Assembly: GCA_964019335.1 (NCBI GenBank)
Contig: OZ025742.1
Coordinates: 124,001-188,000, forward strand
DNA: 64,000 bases
Direction: 5' to 3'
DNA from: Diplonema japonicum
Lineage: Eukaryota > Euglenozoa > Diplonemea > Diplonemida > Diplonemidae
Position numbers and translations under genes: made by a program. This document shows, piece by piece, positions 52,280 to 62,544 of this stretch (its first letter is position 1; each line of letters begins with the position of its first letter). The notes under the pieces are model-generated. The model did no database searches, was not told the DNA's origin, and was given only the letters and a program-made list of their open reading frames with translations.

Positions 52280-53722
52280 TCATTCCTGCAACATGAATGG
52301 GTGCAGCAACAGCTCGCTAGCACTACACCTCTCCTCGGGGTCTATCGCAAGACAGGACTTCAAAAAATCATGGAGGTGGGGCGTCGGTGCGGCCAAAGCA
52401 GGAGAGATGCAAGGCAACACCTCCGGTTTAAGGTTTTGCAGCCTATAGTTGAAAATCTCAGGAAAACTCATAACCTGAGGGGAAAACGGCAACGTAGCCA
52501 GAAACAACTGGTATGCTATCACCCCCAACGACCATATGTCAGATGACGAACAAGCCCGGCCCGAACACGCCTCGGGCGACATATAAAATGGCGTACCTGC
52601 AGGAAGTGTAGGGACGCACACGGAAGTTGCTGCACCAAAATCAGCAAGCTTGCATTTTCCTTCAGCAGTGAGGAGGATGTTAACAGGCTTCAGGTCACGG
52701 TGCACCACCGATCGCCCGTGAAGAAACGCTAGGCCACTAGTCACATCGTTCATGTAGCCCTTCAAACAGCTGTCTGGGAGCTTTTCAAACTTTTCAATGA
52801 CATCAGCAAGAGTCCCTCCGGATAGGTATTCCAGAACAACATATAAATACTGCCCTGAAACCCCCGATCCTAGATAAGCAACAACATTGTCATGGCGAAG
52901 TGTGGAGAGCAGCGTCACCTCGTTGACGAAGAGGTTGATTTTCTCTTCTATGGTGTTGCGGCGTGCCTTTCTCCTGCTGGATGGCGGGGTGTAGTTTGTT
53001 AGAAACTGCGTTTTCACGGCGACGAACTTCCGTTCTTTTTTGGACACGCCAAGCAAGACCTCTCCAAAGCACCCCCGTCCAAGGGTTCTCTTTGACACGC
53101 ACCACTCCGAGTCCAGCTCCGTCGATATCTTCTGAGGAAATAAAATATCTGTTTCCGGGGTGTACTCCGACGCCAGGTTGATCTTCTTCCTAAGGTTCGT
53201 CAGCGAAGGGTACCGCTGGGTACCAAAACCTTCTTCCTCGTCACCATCGTCGTCTATAAATGCCTTCTCACATCTATTGTCAGTGTTGCAAGTATCGAAC
53301 TTCACGCAGCACGGTATACAGATAACGGCCAGGGTCAGGACTCTCTTCAAGAATTCCATGCCTGCTTGTTGGGACATGAAGTAAAGCAGGCTTGGTAGTA
53401 AGAGTCCGGTGACCAGCCCTTTGTCTCTTACCCATACGCCGACGCTTAAGAAGACCAGGATGTTTGGCCATAATGGAAGTTGGGCCCATGTTCCCTCTTG
53501 TAGGTATTCGCCCACAGCCCATCCCACACTGCATAGAAGCCCGGCAACGGGTTTGCAGTTTCCCCAGAGTCCTACGCATCCGCCTGCAACCCAAAGAGCG
53601 TCACCCGGTATCATCTTCAGACCTACCGTGCCCCCGATCACAGTACCCCTAATGAACCCAACTGCGAGGGTGACGCACCATAGGGCTGATTCAACAGTTG
53701 CTGGGGTTAATTGAAACGGCAT
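52280..53722 (-). CDS. Membrane-anchored STE-type protein kinase
   Basis: 480 residues. The first 140 are strongly hydrophobic (several membrane helices, for example ESALWCVTLAVGFIRGTVIG, DALWVAGGCVGLWGNC, LVTGLLLPSLLYFMSQQAG, VLTLAVICIPCCV) followed by an acidic juxtamembrane stretch and a complete kinase domain: GRGCFGEV (215-222), VAVK (K237), HRDLKPVN (341-348), DFG (361-363), GTPFYMSPEA, SSSDIWSLGVIAYQLF. HRDLKPVNIL and GTPFYMSPE fit the STE11/STE20 (MAP3K-like) group. All catalytic residues are present, so it should be active. A polytopic membrane part N-terminal to a STE kinase is uncommon. ATG at 53722 preferred over an upstream Pro/Phe-rich extension. Confidence 0.9.
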   Translation of the reverse strand: MPFQLTPATVESALWCVTLAVGFIRGTVIGGTVGLKMIPGDALWVAGGCVGLWGNCKPVAGLLCSVGWAVGEYLQEGTWAQLPLWPNILVFLSVGVWVRDKGLVTGLLLPSLLYFMSQQAGMEFLKRVLTLAVICIPCCVKFDTCNTDNRCEKAFIDDDGDEEEGFGTQRYPSLTNLRKKINLASEYTPETDILFPQKISTELDSEWCVSKRTLGRGCFGEVLLGVSKKERKFVAVKTQFLTNYTPPSSRRKARRNTIEEKINLFVNEVTLLSTLRHDNVVAYLGSGVSGQYLYVVLEYLSGGTLADVIEKFEKLPDSCLKGYMNDVTSGLAFLHGRSVVHRDLKPVNILLTAEGKCKLADFGAATSVCVPTLPAGTPFYMSPEACSGRACSSSDIWSLGVIAYQLFLATLPFSPQVMSFPEIFNYRLQNLKPEVLPCISPALAAPTPHLHDFLKSCLAIDPEERCSASELLLHPFMLQE

Positions 53723-54142
53723 TATTTTTTTATTTTTATTTTTTTTTTCCCCGTCGTCCCTTGCGACGTCTCTCCCCCTTCCTGAGATGGATATGAAGAA
53801 TGGTGGGGGAAAAAAAAGGGGGGGGGGGAAGAATGAAGACAAAAAAGTATGGGAAAAGAAATGTTGTGGGGGGGATAGTGGGGTGGAGAGAGAATTTTTT
53901 AAAAAAAGGAATTACGACAGGATGGGTGGGGGAAATAAAATTTCCTCCTCCCATCCCTGTGGCTCTTCTCTTTCTTTTTTTTTTTTTTTTTTTTTTTTTG
54001 CATTCCCCCTTGACCCCTTCTCTTTTCTTGTTTTAACTTCACATTTTCGTGATCCGTGGGTTTCTTTTCTTTTTTCATTTTTCGTTTTGTTTTTTTTTTT
54101 TTTTGCCCCCATTTTTTTTAAAGTGTGAATCAGAGTCCAAAA

Positions 54143-54175
<33 letters not shown>

Positions 54176-54838
54176 AAAAGAAAGAAAGAAAAAAATATTA
54201 AATTCACAATGGGGAAGTTCTGGGGTAGGGCATTTTTTTTTTCTTTTTCTAATTTCTTTTCCCTCCGGTAAACATTGGCTTTTGTTAAATAAATCCCGGC
54301 ATGCTTACTTTGATTTTTGTTTTCCTTTTTTTTTTCTCGTGTTTTGTTGCAAACGTGAGGTGTGCTGCAATCTGAGAGTGCCCCCTTATTTAGTTCTGCA
54401 CATTGTGCAGTAATAGGGGGAGGCTTTAGCCTTTTTTTTTTCCCCCTCTTATTTTTTTTATGCCGGACTGTAATGCTGTCCTTTTCTTAAGAAACGAGAG
54501 AAGAAAATATTGTAAACCAAAAAAAAAAAAAAAAAAGAGGGGAATAATAATAATAATAAAAAAAAAAAAACAACGTGGGCGTTTTTAAAAGGGGGTGAGA
54601 AGATCTGGTTCTGTCTAGTCATACAGATATCCTCCCCCCTCCCCCCCATGTTGATTCATTTTCTTTCTTATTTTGCATTCGGGGCTTCTTTTAGTGACTG
54701 CATTTAAGAAAAGGAAAAAAGAATTCCCCCTGTAATAAAATCAGCGGAGACGGTGTGTCTTCTATCCTCCACATTTTTTTCTCTGTCTCCTTAGCCATAC
54801 TTATGGCTTTTGTTAGTCGACAAGCAAAAAAAGAAATT

Positions 54839-54881
<43 letters not shown>

Positions 54882-56283
54882 CGTTCCTCTTTTTTTCTGA
54901 AACCTCCCATTCCCACATTGTTTCTTTTTTTTTTTTTTCCACAGGGTGGATAGGGGGAAAAAAAAGGGGGATACAAAAAAAAAAGAGAAAAAAAAACAGC
55001 AATTTAGGGAATGATCGAAAAGGGAGGGAGGGGGGGGGGGGGAATACAGTAAAATTTGTCGTTTTTTTTTTCTCTTGAGTAAGGCGCAAATAATAAAAAT
55101 AAAAAATAAAAATAACTGCATAGAAGTGGAATCCTTACTGGGCACAAAGAAATACAAGTTTGTAATCATTTTTCTTTACCGTATTGCATTTGAATAAAAA
55201 AAAAGAAAAATAAGTAGATTAGGTACAGTAATTAAAAGAGGAGTAAATTGGAAAAAAAAAAAAAATTGGATCAGCGAAGTACAAGAAAAAAAAGAAGGGG
55301 GGGAGGAAGGGGGGGGGAAGAGGAATATCTGAAAAAAGAAGAAGAGAGACATTTAGATGTTGAAAGAATAACAAAAAACAGAAGAAGAAAAAAAGGGAAA
55401 CAAATGTTGGGGGGATAAACCTGAGAGGAAGAAGGTGCCAGTTGGGTTTCTTTCTTTTTCTTTCTTTTTTGCTTTGCAACCACAAACCTGAGAACTCGCG
55501 CGCAGCCTGACGTTGCTTGCCTACAGCTGAGGAGCAGAAAATAAAAAAGAAGAGAGGAATTGGGGGGAAAAAAAAAAGCTTGTCCACGCTGCTCTGAACC
55601 GGCCGGGATGGACCCAGGCATCTCTGTAAATCTTCTTTTTTTAATTTTTTTCATTTTTTTTAAATCTAAACTTTTCTTTGGTTGCCTTTCTCTCTTAACT
55701 TCGCTCGCAAGCCTTTTGTTTTATTATTCAAAAATAAAAGGGAGTGCAACAGAAATTCTTAAAAGATAGGCAAACCAAAATAGAAAAGAAAAGGAAAAAA
55801 AAAAGAAAAGAAAAGAAGGAGAGAAGGGTGGCAAAACAAAAAGGAAAAAAAAGAAAAGAAATCCTGTCGGCGAAAGAAGTAAAAAACAAGAAAGAAGAAA
55901 GAGGAAAAAAAAATAAGCAAGTATAAAAAAAAAGTTTTTTGGGGGGAAGAGAACAAGAAAAAGAAAAAGGGAACAGGGAGAGAAGGGAAAAAAAAAGTAA
56001 GAAATCTTTTTAAGCTTCTTCTTTTTTTCTTTTTTTTTTCCCCTACACTCCTTGACCTTTTAACTTTTTCATTCCTTTCTTTTTTTTTTCCCGGCCAATC
56101 TTTTTTTTAATTTTTCCCATTCCCTCCCATTGGGAGGGTTTTTTTTTTACCCCCTTCTTTTTTTCTCCTTGTTCTGCTTCTAACAAAATGGGTTTATAAT
56201 AATCAAGATTCAAAAATTGCAGTGGCTTATCCCGGTTTGTTTTCCTTTTTTTTTTTTAAAGAATACTACTTGTTCAATCGCAT

Positions 56284-56327
<44 letters not shown>

Positions 56328-56592
56328 AAAATCAAAGAAAGATAAAGAAGGGGGGAGAAAAAGAAATTCACCTCCATTCTTCTTCAATTTTGCCTACCGC
56401 TATTTAAAAAAAAAAGAAGAAGAATCATTGATGAGAGAGGGGGGGAAGAAGTGCTGTCAGCAATGGACAAAACCCTTCTCATACAACTCATGTTAGAAGA
56501 ATCATGCTCTTTCAAAAAAAAAATTTTTTTTATTGTATTCCTTTTTTTTTTTTTCGTTGAAAATTCGCTTCATTTTTTTTTTTTTTTCCTTC
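53723..56592. other. 2.9-kb spacer
   Basis: Dominated by T, A, C and G runs; (AATA)n near 54545, C/T and G/A blocks. No gene, repeat copy or RNA gene recognised. A CACATTGTGCAGTAATAGGG block at 54398 is unexplained. Confidence 0.6.
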
Positions 56593-58011
56593 TCATTCAC
56601 TTGAACAAACCGGGGGGCATGAAGCAGCTCTGACAGGCAGACCCCCAGACGAACGACGCGAACGGGGCGTCGAGCACCTGGGCTCACGTGTGCACTGGGT
56701 CACAGTCTCAATCGCAAACTCCGTGGTCTCTGTCACCTCAGCATCTGAAGAATACTGAGAGTGGGAGGCACTAAGAGCTCCCGAAGAAGAGCACGACCCA
56801 TAGCTCGACTGCTCTGAAGACACTGCTGAATTCTTGCCCTGTTTCATTGAAACAATAATCGAAAAGAGCTCGTTGGCCTTCTCAGTCGCGGGCAGGGTGA
56901 CCGTCCCATCGTAGCAAGCACACCTAGCAAGGCAAAGAGTGACTGCCTCCCATTGAGGGTGCGTGGAGAACCCCACAGACCCCGTTTCATGGATGACATA
57001 CACTTCACAGCCCACTGGTGCCTTGACTGTGAAGACGGACCCTGCCTGCACCCCAGCCGACGGCCCCTGCATGAGGACACCCCCAAGAAGGATCTCAGGT
57101 ACGTTCCTGTGCACAGCACCACTGTCGTACCACCCCCTCACACCTTCCTCAACCAATGCCTGCGGCCAGTACATCTGGACACCATCGCACATCACCGCCA
57201 CGTCGTGCTGCCCAAGGGGGCCTGACCACACAAACGGGGGAACCCTCTGAAGAATGGTCTCTCCATGTGTCCCCATCCTCTGCGCAAGCGACTGCTTGAA
57301 AGCATGGAGGTGAAGGTTCGGGCAGGCAGCTCCCTCGGGGCATGAGGGGAACAGCGGGCACCTTGGAAGGTTCTCCAGCGGGCGGCGCCACTGTCCCTGG
57401 CACATCCTGCAGCGCAGTGTGACGAGCCCCTTCTTCACCCTCACGTTGTCCCACGAGTTGTGCATGCAGGGGCGCTCGGAGTGGATCTTCGGCTCGCTGC
57501 GCTTCAACGACGATGTTGAAGAAGACGGTGAAAGCTCCTCCTTCTCGTCACCCTTCACAGACTGGGGGATGGCCTCCACAGGAACCTGTGCAAGAACGGT
57601 GGACCCGTGCAGGTCTACCCTCTCGCTGAGGGACTGCTTTCTGGCATGGAGGTGGAGCTTGGGACACTTGCTCGCCAAGCAGCACCCTTCGGCAGTGTTG
57701 AAGTACCCGCACTTCCTCTTCCTCCATACGGCATCGACGTGTGTGCGCCACTGCACCTGGCACACCCTGCAGCGCAGGGTCACCTGACCTTTGATCACAC
57801 GAACGTTGTCCCAACTGTTGTGCGCGCACGCGGGGCTTGTGTCCTTCTTCTTCTGCTCCGCTTCCTGTGCCTGCAGCTGCTGCTTCGCTTTGCTACCGCT
57901 GCCTCTTTTCTTCGGTGCGGTGCTCATCCCGACGGGCTCCACACATGCACGGATGCCATCGTCGTGGAAGAGGGGCAAGACAGGCACAAAGCAAGGCAGC
58001 TGGGACAGCAT
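56593..58011 (-). CDS. Tandem CCCH zinc-finger protein with duplicated HNSWDNVR module
   Basis: 472 residues from the ATG at 58011 (or 444 from MSTAPKKRGSG). Two copies of a module: HNSWDNVRVIKGQVTLRCRV then CQxQW, followed by a CCCH-like finger (CGYFNTAEGCCLASKCPKLH; CPLFPSCPEGAACPNLH) and a conserved KQSL-R HG helix. The C-terminal half has a beta-rich region (VWSGPLGQHDVAVMCDG, GSVFTVKAPVGCEVYVIHET) and a Ser-rich tail. CCCH fingers usually bind RNA. I believe modules of the HNSWDNVR type occur in euglenozoan proteins, but this is memory and unverified. Intronless. Confidence 0.82.
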   Translation of the reverse strand: MLSQLPCFVPVLPLFHDDGIRACVEPVGMSTAPKKRGSGSKAKQQLQAQEAEQKKKDTSPACAHNSWDNVRVIKGQVTLRCRVCQVQWRTHVDAVWRKRKCGYFNTAEGCCLASKCPKLHLHARKQSLSERVDLHGSTVLAQVPVEAIPQSVKGDEKEELSPSSSTSSLKRSEPKIHSERPCMHNSWDNVRVKKGLVTLRCRMCQGQWRRPLENLPRCPLFPSCPEGAACPNLHLHAFKQSLAQRMGTHGETILQRVPPFVWSGPLGQHDVAVMCDGVQMYWPQALVEEGVRGWYDSGAVHRNVPEILLGGVLMQGPSAGVQAGSVFTVKAPVGCEVYVIHETGSVGFSTHPQWEAVTLCLARCACYDGTVTLPATEKANELFSIIVSMKQGKNSAVSSEQSSYGSCSSSGALSASHSQYSSDAEVTETTEFAIETVTQCTREPRCSTPRSRRSSGGLPVRAASCPPVCSSE

Positions 58012-58136
58012 CTTATTTTCGGTGTACGAATAAATATAAATATAAACTTTTAAAATAAACGTCGGAACCTGTAGAGGGCATGCAATAAGGAAGAGTCAAT
58101 ACTATAATTGAAAAAAAAAAAAAAAGAAAAAAAAAC

Positions 58137-59576
58137 TCAGATAATAAGAGGAGGAGCGACCGTTTGCATGTTGCCGAACAAAGCGTCCGCCAGCACAGCC
58201 TGCGGGGCGCGGGACCTGAGCACCCCCAGCAGGGCCTCGGGAGGGGTGACACAATGCTCTAAAAGGCAGTGGTAGACAGCTAGAAGATCTGTTGTGGTCG
58301 CATTCTTTAAAATCGGTATTGTCATCCGCCCGAGCAGCCCCCTGATCAGTTCAGGGTGCAGCCCCACGTGGGGTGCGAGTGACACAGTGCTGTGCGTCAA
58401 TGCGACAAGCGAATCACGTGGCACAACAGCAGGATCGACACCCTTCAGGGTTTTATATGTGAATGCTATGACGGCATGGTGCAGCTCTATGTCACCGTCG
58501 CATATCTGCAGAAGCCGTGCCACCACCCACAGCCAGCCCTCGGCAGGCACTTGAACGTTGCAGTACCACGCCCCGTCACTCAGTATCTTCAAAGTGTGGT
58601 GGACAACATGCACGGCATCTTGGTTCTGCTCCTCCAGGTTGTCAATGGCGTTGCGAAGCAGTACCAAGGGGTGGTCATTGGGAAGGGCAATGGAAACCTC
58701 CTTGATCAACCCTGCTGGAGGAGCAGGAGGACTGTCGCACACGTGCACCCGCACGCTGTGGAAGGCTGCGAGGATTTTGGACAATTCGGAAGGCAGCATC
58801 TCGTATTGAACCTGGTTCCGGAAGAAATTCTTGAAAACTCTTGAATAGGCCAGCAGATGGTACTTGGCAGAAAGTCTTGCAGAACAGTGGAGCACTGTTA
58901 TATAATGTTGTACGTCTGTAGGGTTGGCAATGGCAGCGCGGGATAAAACGGTTGTGGGGACCGCAGAAATGTTTGGAAGAGGTGTTTTACCGTTCGTAAG
59001 GCGAAGCCAGAGCAGCCCGCAGGTTTTTAAATACGTTGCGGCCGTCTCAAGTCTCGTTGCGTGCGTCAACAACCCCTTTTGGAACCCTTCAATAATTTGC
59101 AGGCTGTGCCTTGGGATCGACTGCTCCCATGTGGCGTCCATGTTTGTTTCAAATTGTTTCAACAGACATTGTAAATAAACACGAAGGCATTGCACTCTAG
59201 ATGGGACACCTTCCGCTGCCAGTGCCCGCCAATTTCTCTCGATTGTCTCTTTGATGTTTGCAGCATTCACTTCTTCACATATCAATACGGTTCTGGAGTC
59301 GGTTTCTTTCTGCATTTTCAGCCATTCCCGGACTCCTTGGAGCACCCCAGCGTGGCCACCAACAGCCTTGTATACCTCAACTATTTCTTTGACGGCCTTT
59401 GTGTTCGTTTCTGAGACCACTTCGCCGCCCCTTCTGTCTGCGAGGCCCAGCAAAGCCTTTCTAGTGCTTGCAGGCAGCCTTTCTTTTACAAACCCGGTGT
59501 TCTTTCTGATTGTCTTCCCCTTTAGGAGGACCACTATCTCTTCGTAAAGGCTTAGTTTTAAGGGTTGCTTTGGAAA

Positions 59577-59579
<3 letters not shown>
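58137..59579 (-). CDS. Large alpha-helical protein, unknown
   Basis: 480 residues starting MFPKQPLKLSLYEEIVVLLK, almost entirely amphipathic helices with Leu/Ala-rich repeats (SLQIIEGFQKGLLTHATRLE; LLAYSRVFKNFFRNQVQYEM; LVALTHSTVSLAPHVGLHPE; LLAVYHCLLEHCVTPPEALL). The pattern suggests a helical-repeat solenoid of the sort seen in organelle RNA-processing proteins, but no repeat motif (PPR, HEAT, RAP) can be named. Intronless. Start follows a 45-base A run on its strand. Confidence 0.8.
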
Positions 59580-59628
<49 letters not shown>

Positions 59629-59783
59629 TTTTTTTCTTTTTAATTCCTTCAGATATTGGGATGAAACAAGAGGGTTGAAAAAAAAATATATACTTCACAC
59701 TCATTTTTTTTTTTTTTTCCACCATCTGATTATAAGAAAAAAGAAAAGAAAAAAAAATAATAAAGCCAAAAAAGAACACACTA

Positions 59784-60627
59784 TCACTCGTCCTCTTCCG
59801 ACTCTTCGTCATCTCCGTCTTTACCTTCAAATGCTGTCACGGGCACAATAACGTGGCCTGATTTTTTTTGGGGGGGGGTAATTTTTTCTTCTTCTTCTTC
59901 TTCTTATTTCCCCCTTTCCTCCCCTCTTTTTCATACCATTTGGGTCAACAAAAGCCCCATGATCGGGAGTGTCAACAAGCCGTGCAAGCATCATGAGCAA
60001 CTGGCTGGTGGAAACTGGGTGGTTGCCCTGGGCGGATGGGTCGAGAGCGAGAGTGACACGAGAAGATGTAGTTGGATTTTCATCAGGGCGATCTTCGAAG
60101 GTGAAGTCCACCCGGAGAGAGGTCCCGCGCCACAAGTTCCCGTTCAACTCCCTCTGCGCACGGATGGCCTGGTGGAGGTGGGTCATTGTCACCAAGCAGA
60201 AAGGCGATTTAGATGCTGAGGCATGGAGTTCCAATTTATGTATTTCACCATGCACGGCGAAAAGAGCTTGAAGAGCCTCTTCTGTTGACTCTGCAGGAAA
60301 TCCGTTCACAACTAGAATCCTGCTGGACCCACTGGTATCCGTTCTCGCCCTCTTGCCCTCCACTACCCATTCTTCTTCCCTCTCCCTCTTCTCATCTGTC
60401 ACCCGGAGTGTGGTCTTCACCAGCCCCAACATCAACCCCACCCTCACCGCCTCGACAGCATGTTCATGGCTTTCAAATGTTAGGAACGCCACCCCCTTCG
60501 TTTGCTGCCTGTCTCCCATCATCACCATCACATCCTTCACACCCTTCAACTGTGCGACAACCTCCTTCTTGATGTCCTCCAAGCCCATCTCCGTTGGGAT
60601 GCCCCCCACATACACCCTGCGTGACAT
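59784..60627 (-). CDS. Two-RRM RNA-binding protein with acidic tail (2 exons)
   Basis: Exons 60627-59937 and 59857-59784, 254 residues. RRM1 (3-77): RRVYVGGIPTEMGLEDIKKE, KGVAFLTFESHEHAVEAV. RRM2 (about 100-178): SRILVVNGFPAESTEEALQA, LFAVHGEIHKLEL, PFCLVTMTHLHQAIRAQREL. Between them an Arg/Glu stretch; C-terminal VSTSQLLMMLARLVDTPDHG helix. Splicing GTATGA (59936) to TCAG (59858) joins FVDPN to GHVIVPVTAFEGKDGDDEES and an acidic end; the unspliced frame gives a basic nonsense tail. The intron is 79 nt and purine-rich rather than pyrimidine-rich. Confidence 0.88.
59858..59936 (-). other. 79-nt purine-rich intron
   Basis: Donor GTATGAAAAAGAGG, then AAG repeats, a C run, an A run and TCAG. Confirms the same donor motif on the - strand cluster. 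Confidence 0.85.
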
Positions 60628-60867
60628 TTTTTTTTTTTTTTGTGTTTTTTTTTTTTTTTTTCCTTTGATGCGTTTGTGACAAGAGGATTGCGGGGAAACA
60701 TAGAAATATAAAAACAAAACAGAGAGGAGAAAATTATTTTTTTTTTTCCAGTTTTTCTTTCAGTGTTCCCAATAATTCACCCGGAAGGGCTACAGAATAA
60801 AGGTGCTAAACAAACTAATAAAAAAAAAACAAAACTCGATAATTTATGTATGCGAGACAAAGGAAGC

Positions 60868-60978
60868 CAGTGTTGGTGATACGTTCTTCTACTAAGGTGC
60901 TACCGGTGATGACTGACATGGAGGTCAACAGCGAACAACACCAGATGTACTTCTTTATATTTCCATGTTGTCCCTACC

Positions 60979-60980
<2 letters not shown>
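60868..60980 (-). repeat. Repeat R1, copy 4 (partial, inverse)
   Basis: Inverse of the first 95 bp of R1 (contains complement of ACATGGAAATATAA, GAAGTACATC and ATCACCGGTAGC), then diverges. Bounded by A runs, which on its sense strand are T runs. Confidence 0.7.
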
Positions 60981-61013
<33 letters not shown>

Positions 61014-61015
<2 letters not shown>

Positions 61016-61054
61016 AGACATTTAAGGGTACCTGCGGTATGTGGCAGGACGCCT
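61014..61054 (-). repeat. 41-bp stub repeat R2, copy 3
   Basis: Exact inverse of 7760-7800. On its own strand the sequence is followed by a (TC)n and T run. Confidence 0.85.
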
Positions 61055-61064
61055 GAAAAAAAAA

Positions 61065-62429
61065 TTAGGTAAACCTGAACACAATAACGAATCCCATAAG
61101 CGGTAGGCTCTCACGTGATGGGATGCTCACCCCGCCATCCTGAGCTCTCGCCCGAGAAAGGGAAAGCCCGGCAGGACCAGCAATGGAAGCAGAAAGGTGG
61201 GGATGCGGGTGCAGATGGGCTGTAAACCTGCCGTAGTGTGTGAGCGACGGGAGTTTTTCCGAAACCTGTGCAGAGCTGTGACTGGGTCTGAGCTGCCGTG
61301 CCTGAGCACGTGCGTTCGCTGCGCCAGAAGCGTTGCTGAGCAACAGGTTGCCCTCCTCGATCCCGCGCAGAGCAGCAGCCTCGCCCTCCTCCCACTGCAA
61401 CCGTCTGGCAGCACGCAAGGCCCTTGCAAACCCCATCAAAGCATCAATGGGCTTCTCTGATACACATCTCACAGCTCTGTTGTATCCTATAATGAACTCG
61501 CTAAGTGTGTCATTCCCCTGAACCTCAGCGGCTCCATGTGCCTGTCCCACCAACGACCCAACAAGCCGTTGCTCAAGCGAGTCCATCCCCACGATGGACT
61601 GTAGCCTGGATATTTCACCTGAGACAGACGCTCCAGAGCTTTCCGAGAGGGATATTATGCTCAAGGTGAGAGCCGACCGGGTTTCAAGGGTGGTGGCTAT
61701 GTTGCGAAGTGCTTTCAACTCGGACACAGCTTCTGGGACTGAAAGCGAGGGGTCATCCCCTGTGCAGGTTCGCACTATTTGGTTGGAGAGGTGCTCCGGT
61801 GTGCTAGTGGAGTCGGAGGACTTCTCTCTAGAGCGTTTGTCCTGTTGCTCGGAGATCTTGTTGACCAGAGATTCACACGCGTGTCTGATGCCCACTGCGC
61901 TTCCTTGTTTCGCTGCAGTTATCGGTTTCGTTTGTGTGTGTTGGGTATTATTATAGACGGCATTGACAGCTGCCTGCAGGCTGTATGATGTGTCTTCTAA
62001 AACCTTTTTCGACGTAGCTTCTGTGAGCCCCGTCAGCCCTGATAGTTTTGTCACCATTTCAGGTTTATGGTCGATGTGTCTCTTTAAGATCCCCACGCCT
62101 TGTAGCATGCCCTGCAGGTCGCACCCGGTGTGGAATGTGTAGTGCGAGCCCTGCTCTTCCCACCCCAGGCACAGTATCAGCTGCTCTCCTCCCTCCAGCC
62201 TCAACACTTTGTCCTTCAAGGAGGCGTTCTCCTTGCGAACCTTTCTGTACTTCCCGTCTGTGGATGCCTCGATGTTCTCTGCCATCTTCTTCACCGTCTC
62301 GTACAAAACTTTCACATCTGCAGCGGGGTTGCGCTGCATTAGGACAGTGGTGACCTTTTCTTGCAAGGCAGCTAAGTCATGCCGCATCTCTTGCTCTCCA
62401 TAGTACCCGCTTGCAGGCAGAGTGGGCAT
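61065..62429 (-). CDS. PUB-domain protein, possible p97/VCP partner
   Basis: 454 residues. Residues about 40-115 show a PUB (PUG) domain: VLYETVKKMAENIEASTDGK, YRKVRKENASLKDKVLRLEG, GEQLILCLGWEEQGSHYTFH. PUB domains bind the C-terminus of the AAA ATPase p97/VCP in PNGase, UBXN6 and RNF31. An N-terminal coiled coil and a long C-terminal helical region follow (LEDTSYSLQAAVNAVYNN; GVRRAVRCVSEKP-like helices; EGEAAALRGIEEGNLLLSNA). No PNGase or UBX domain is present, so the architecture is unlike the known animal proteins. The start lies 10 bp from a G run of 28 on the - strand side. Intronless. Confidence 0.78.
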   Translation of the reverse strand: MPTLPASGYYGEQEMRHDLAALQEKVTTVLMQRNPAADVKVLYETVKKMAENIEASTDGKYRKVRKENASLKDKVLRLEGGEQLILCLGWEEQGSHYTFHTGCDLQGMLQGVGILKRHIDHKPEMVTKLSGLTGLTEATSKKVLEDTSYSLQAAVNAVYNNTQHTQTKPITAAKQGSAVGIRHACESLVNKISEQQDKRSREKSSDSTSTPEHLSNQIVRTCTGDDPSLSVPEAVSELKALRNIATTLETRSALTLSIISLSESSGASVSGEISRLQSIVGMDSLEQRLVGSLVGQAHGAAEVQGNDTLSEFIIGYNRAVRCVSEKPIDALMGFARALRAARRLQWEEGEAAALRGIEEGNLLLSNASGAANARAQARQLRPSHSSAQVSEKLPSLTHYGRFTAHLHPHPHLSASIAGPAGLSLSRARAQDGGVSIPSRESLPLMGFVIVFRFT

Positions 62430-62544
62430 GCCTTGTTGAGGGGGGGGGGGGGGGGGGGGGGGGATAAGCTTGCCTTACAAACTGTAATAACTAAAGAAGA
62501 AAATGTTCGCAACGGGCGACGGTTCCGGAAGAAACCGTTCCCAT

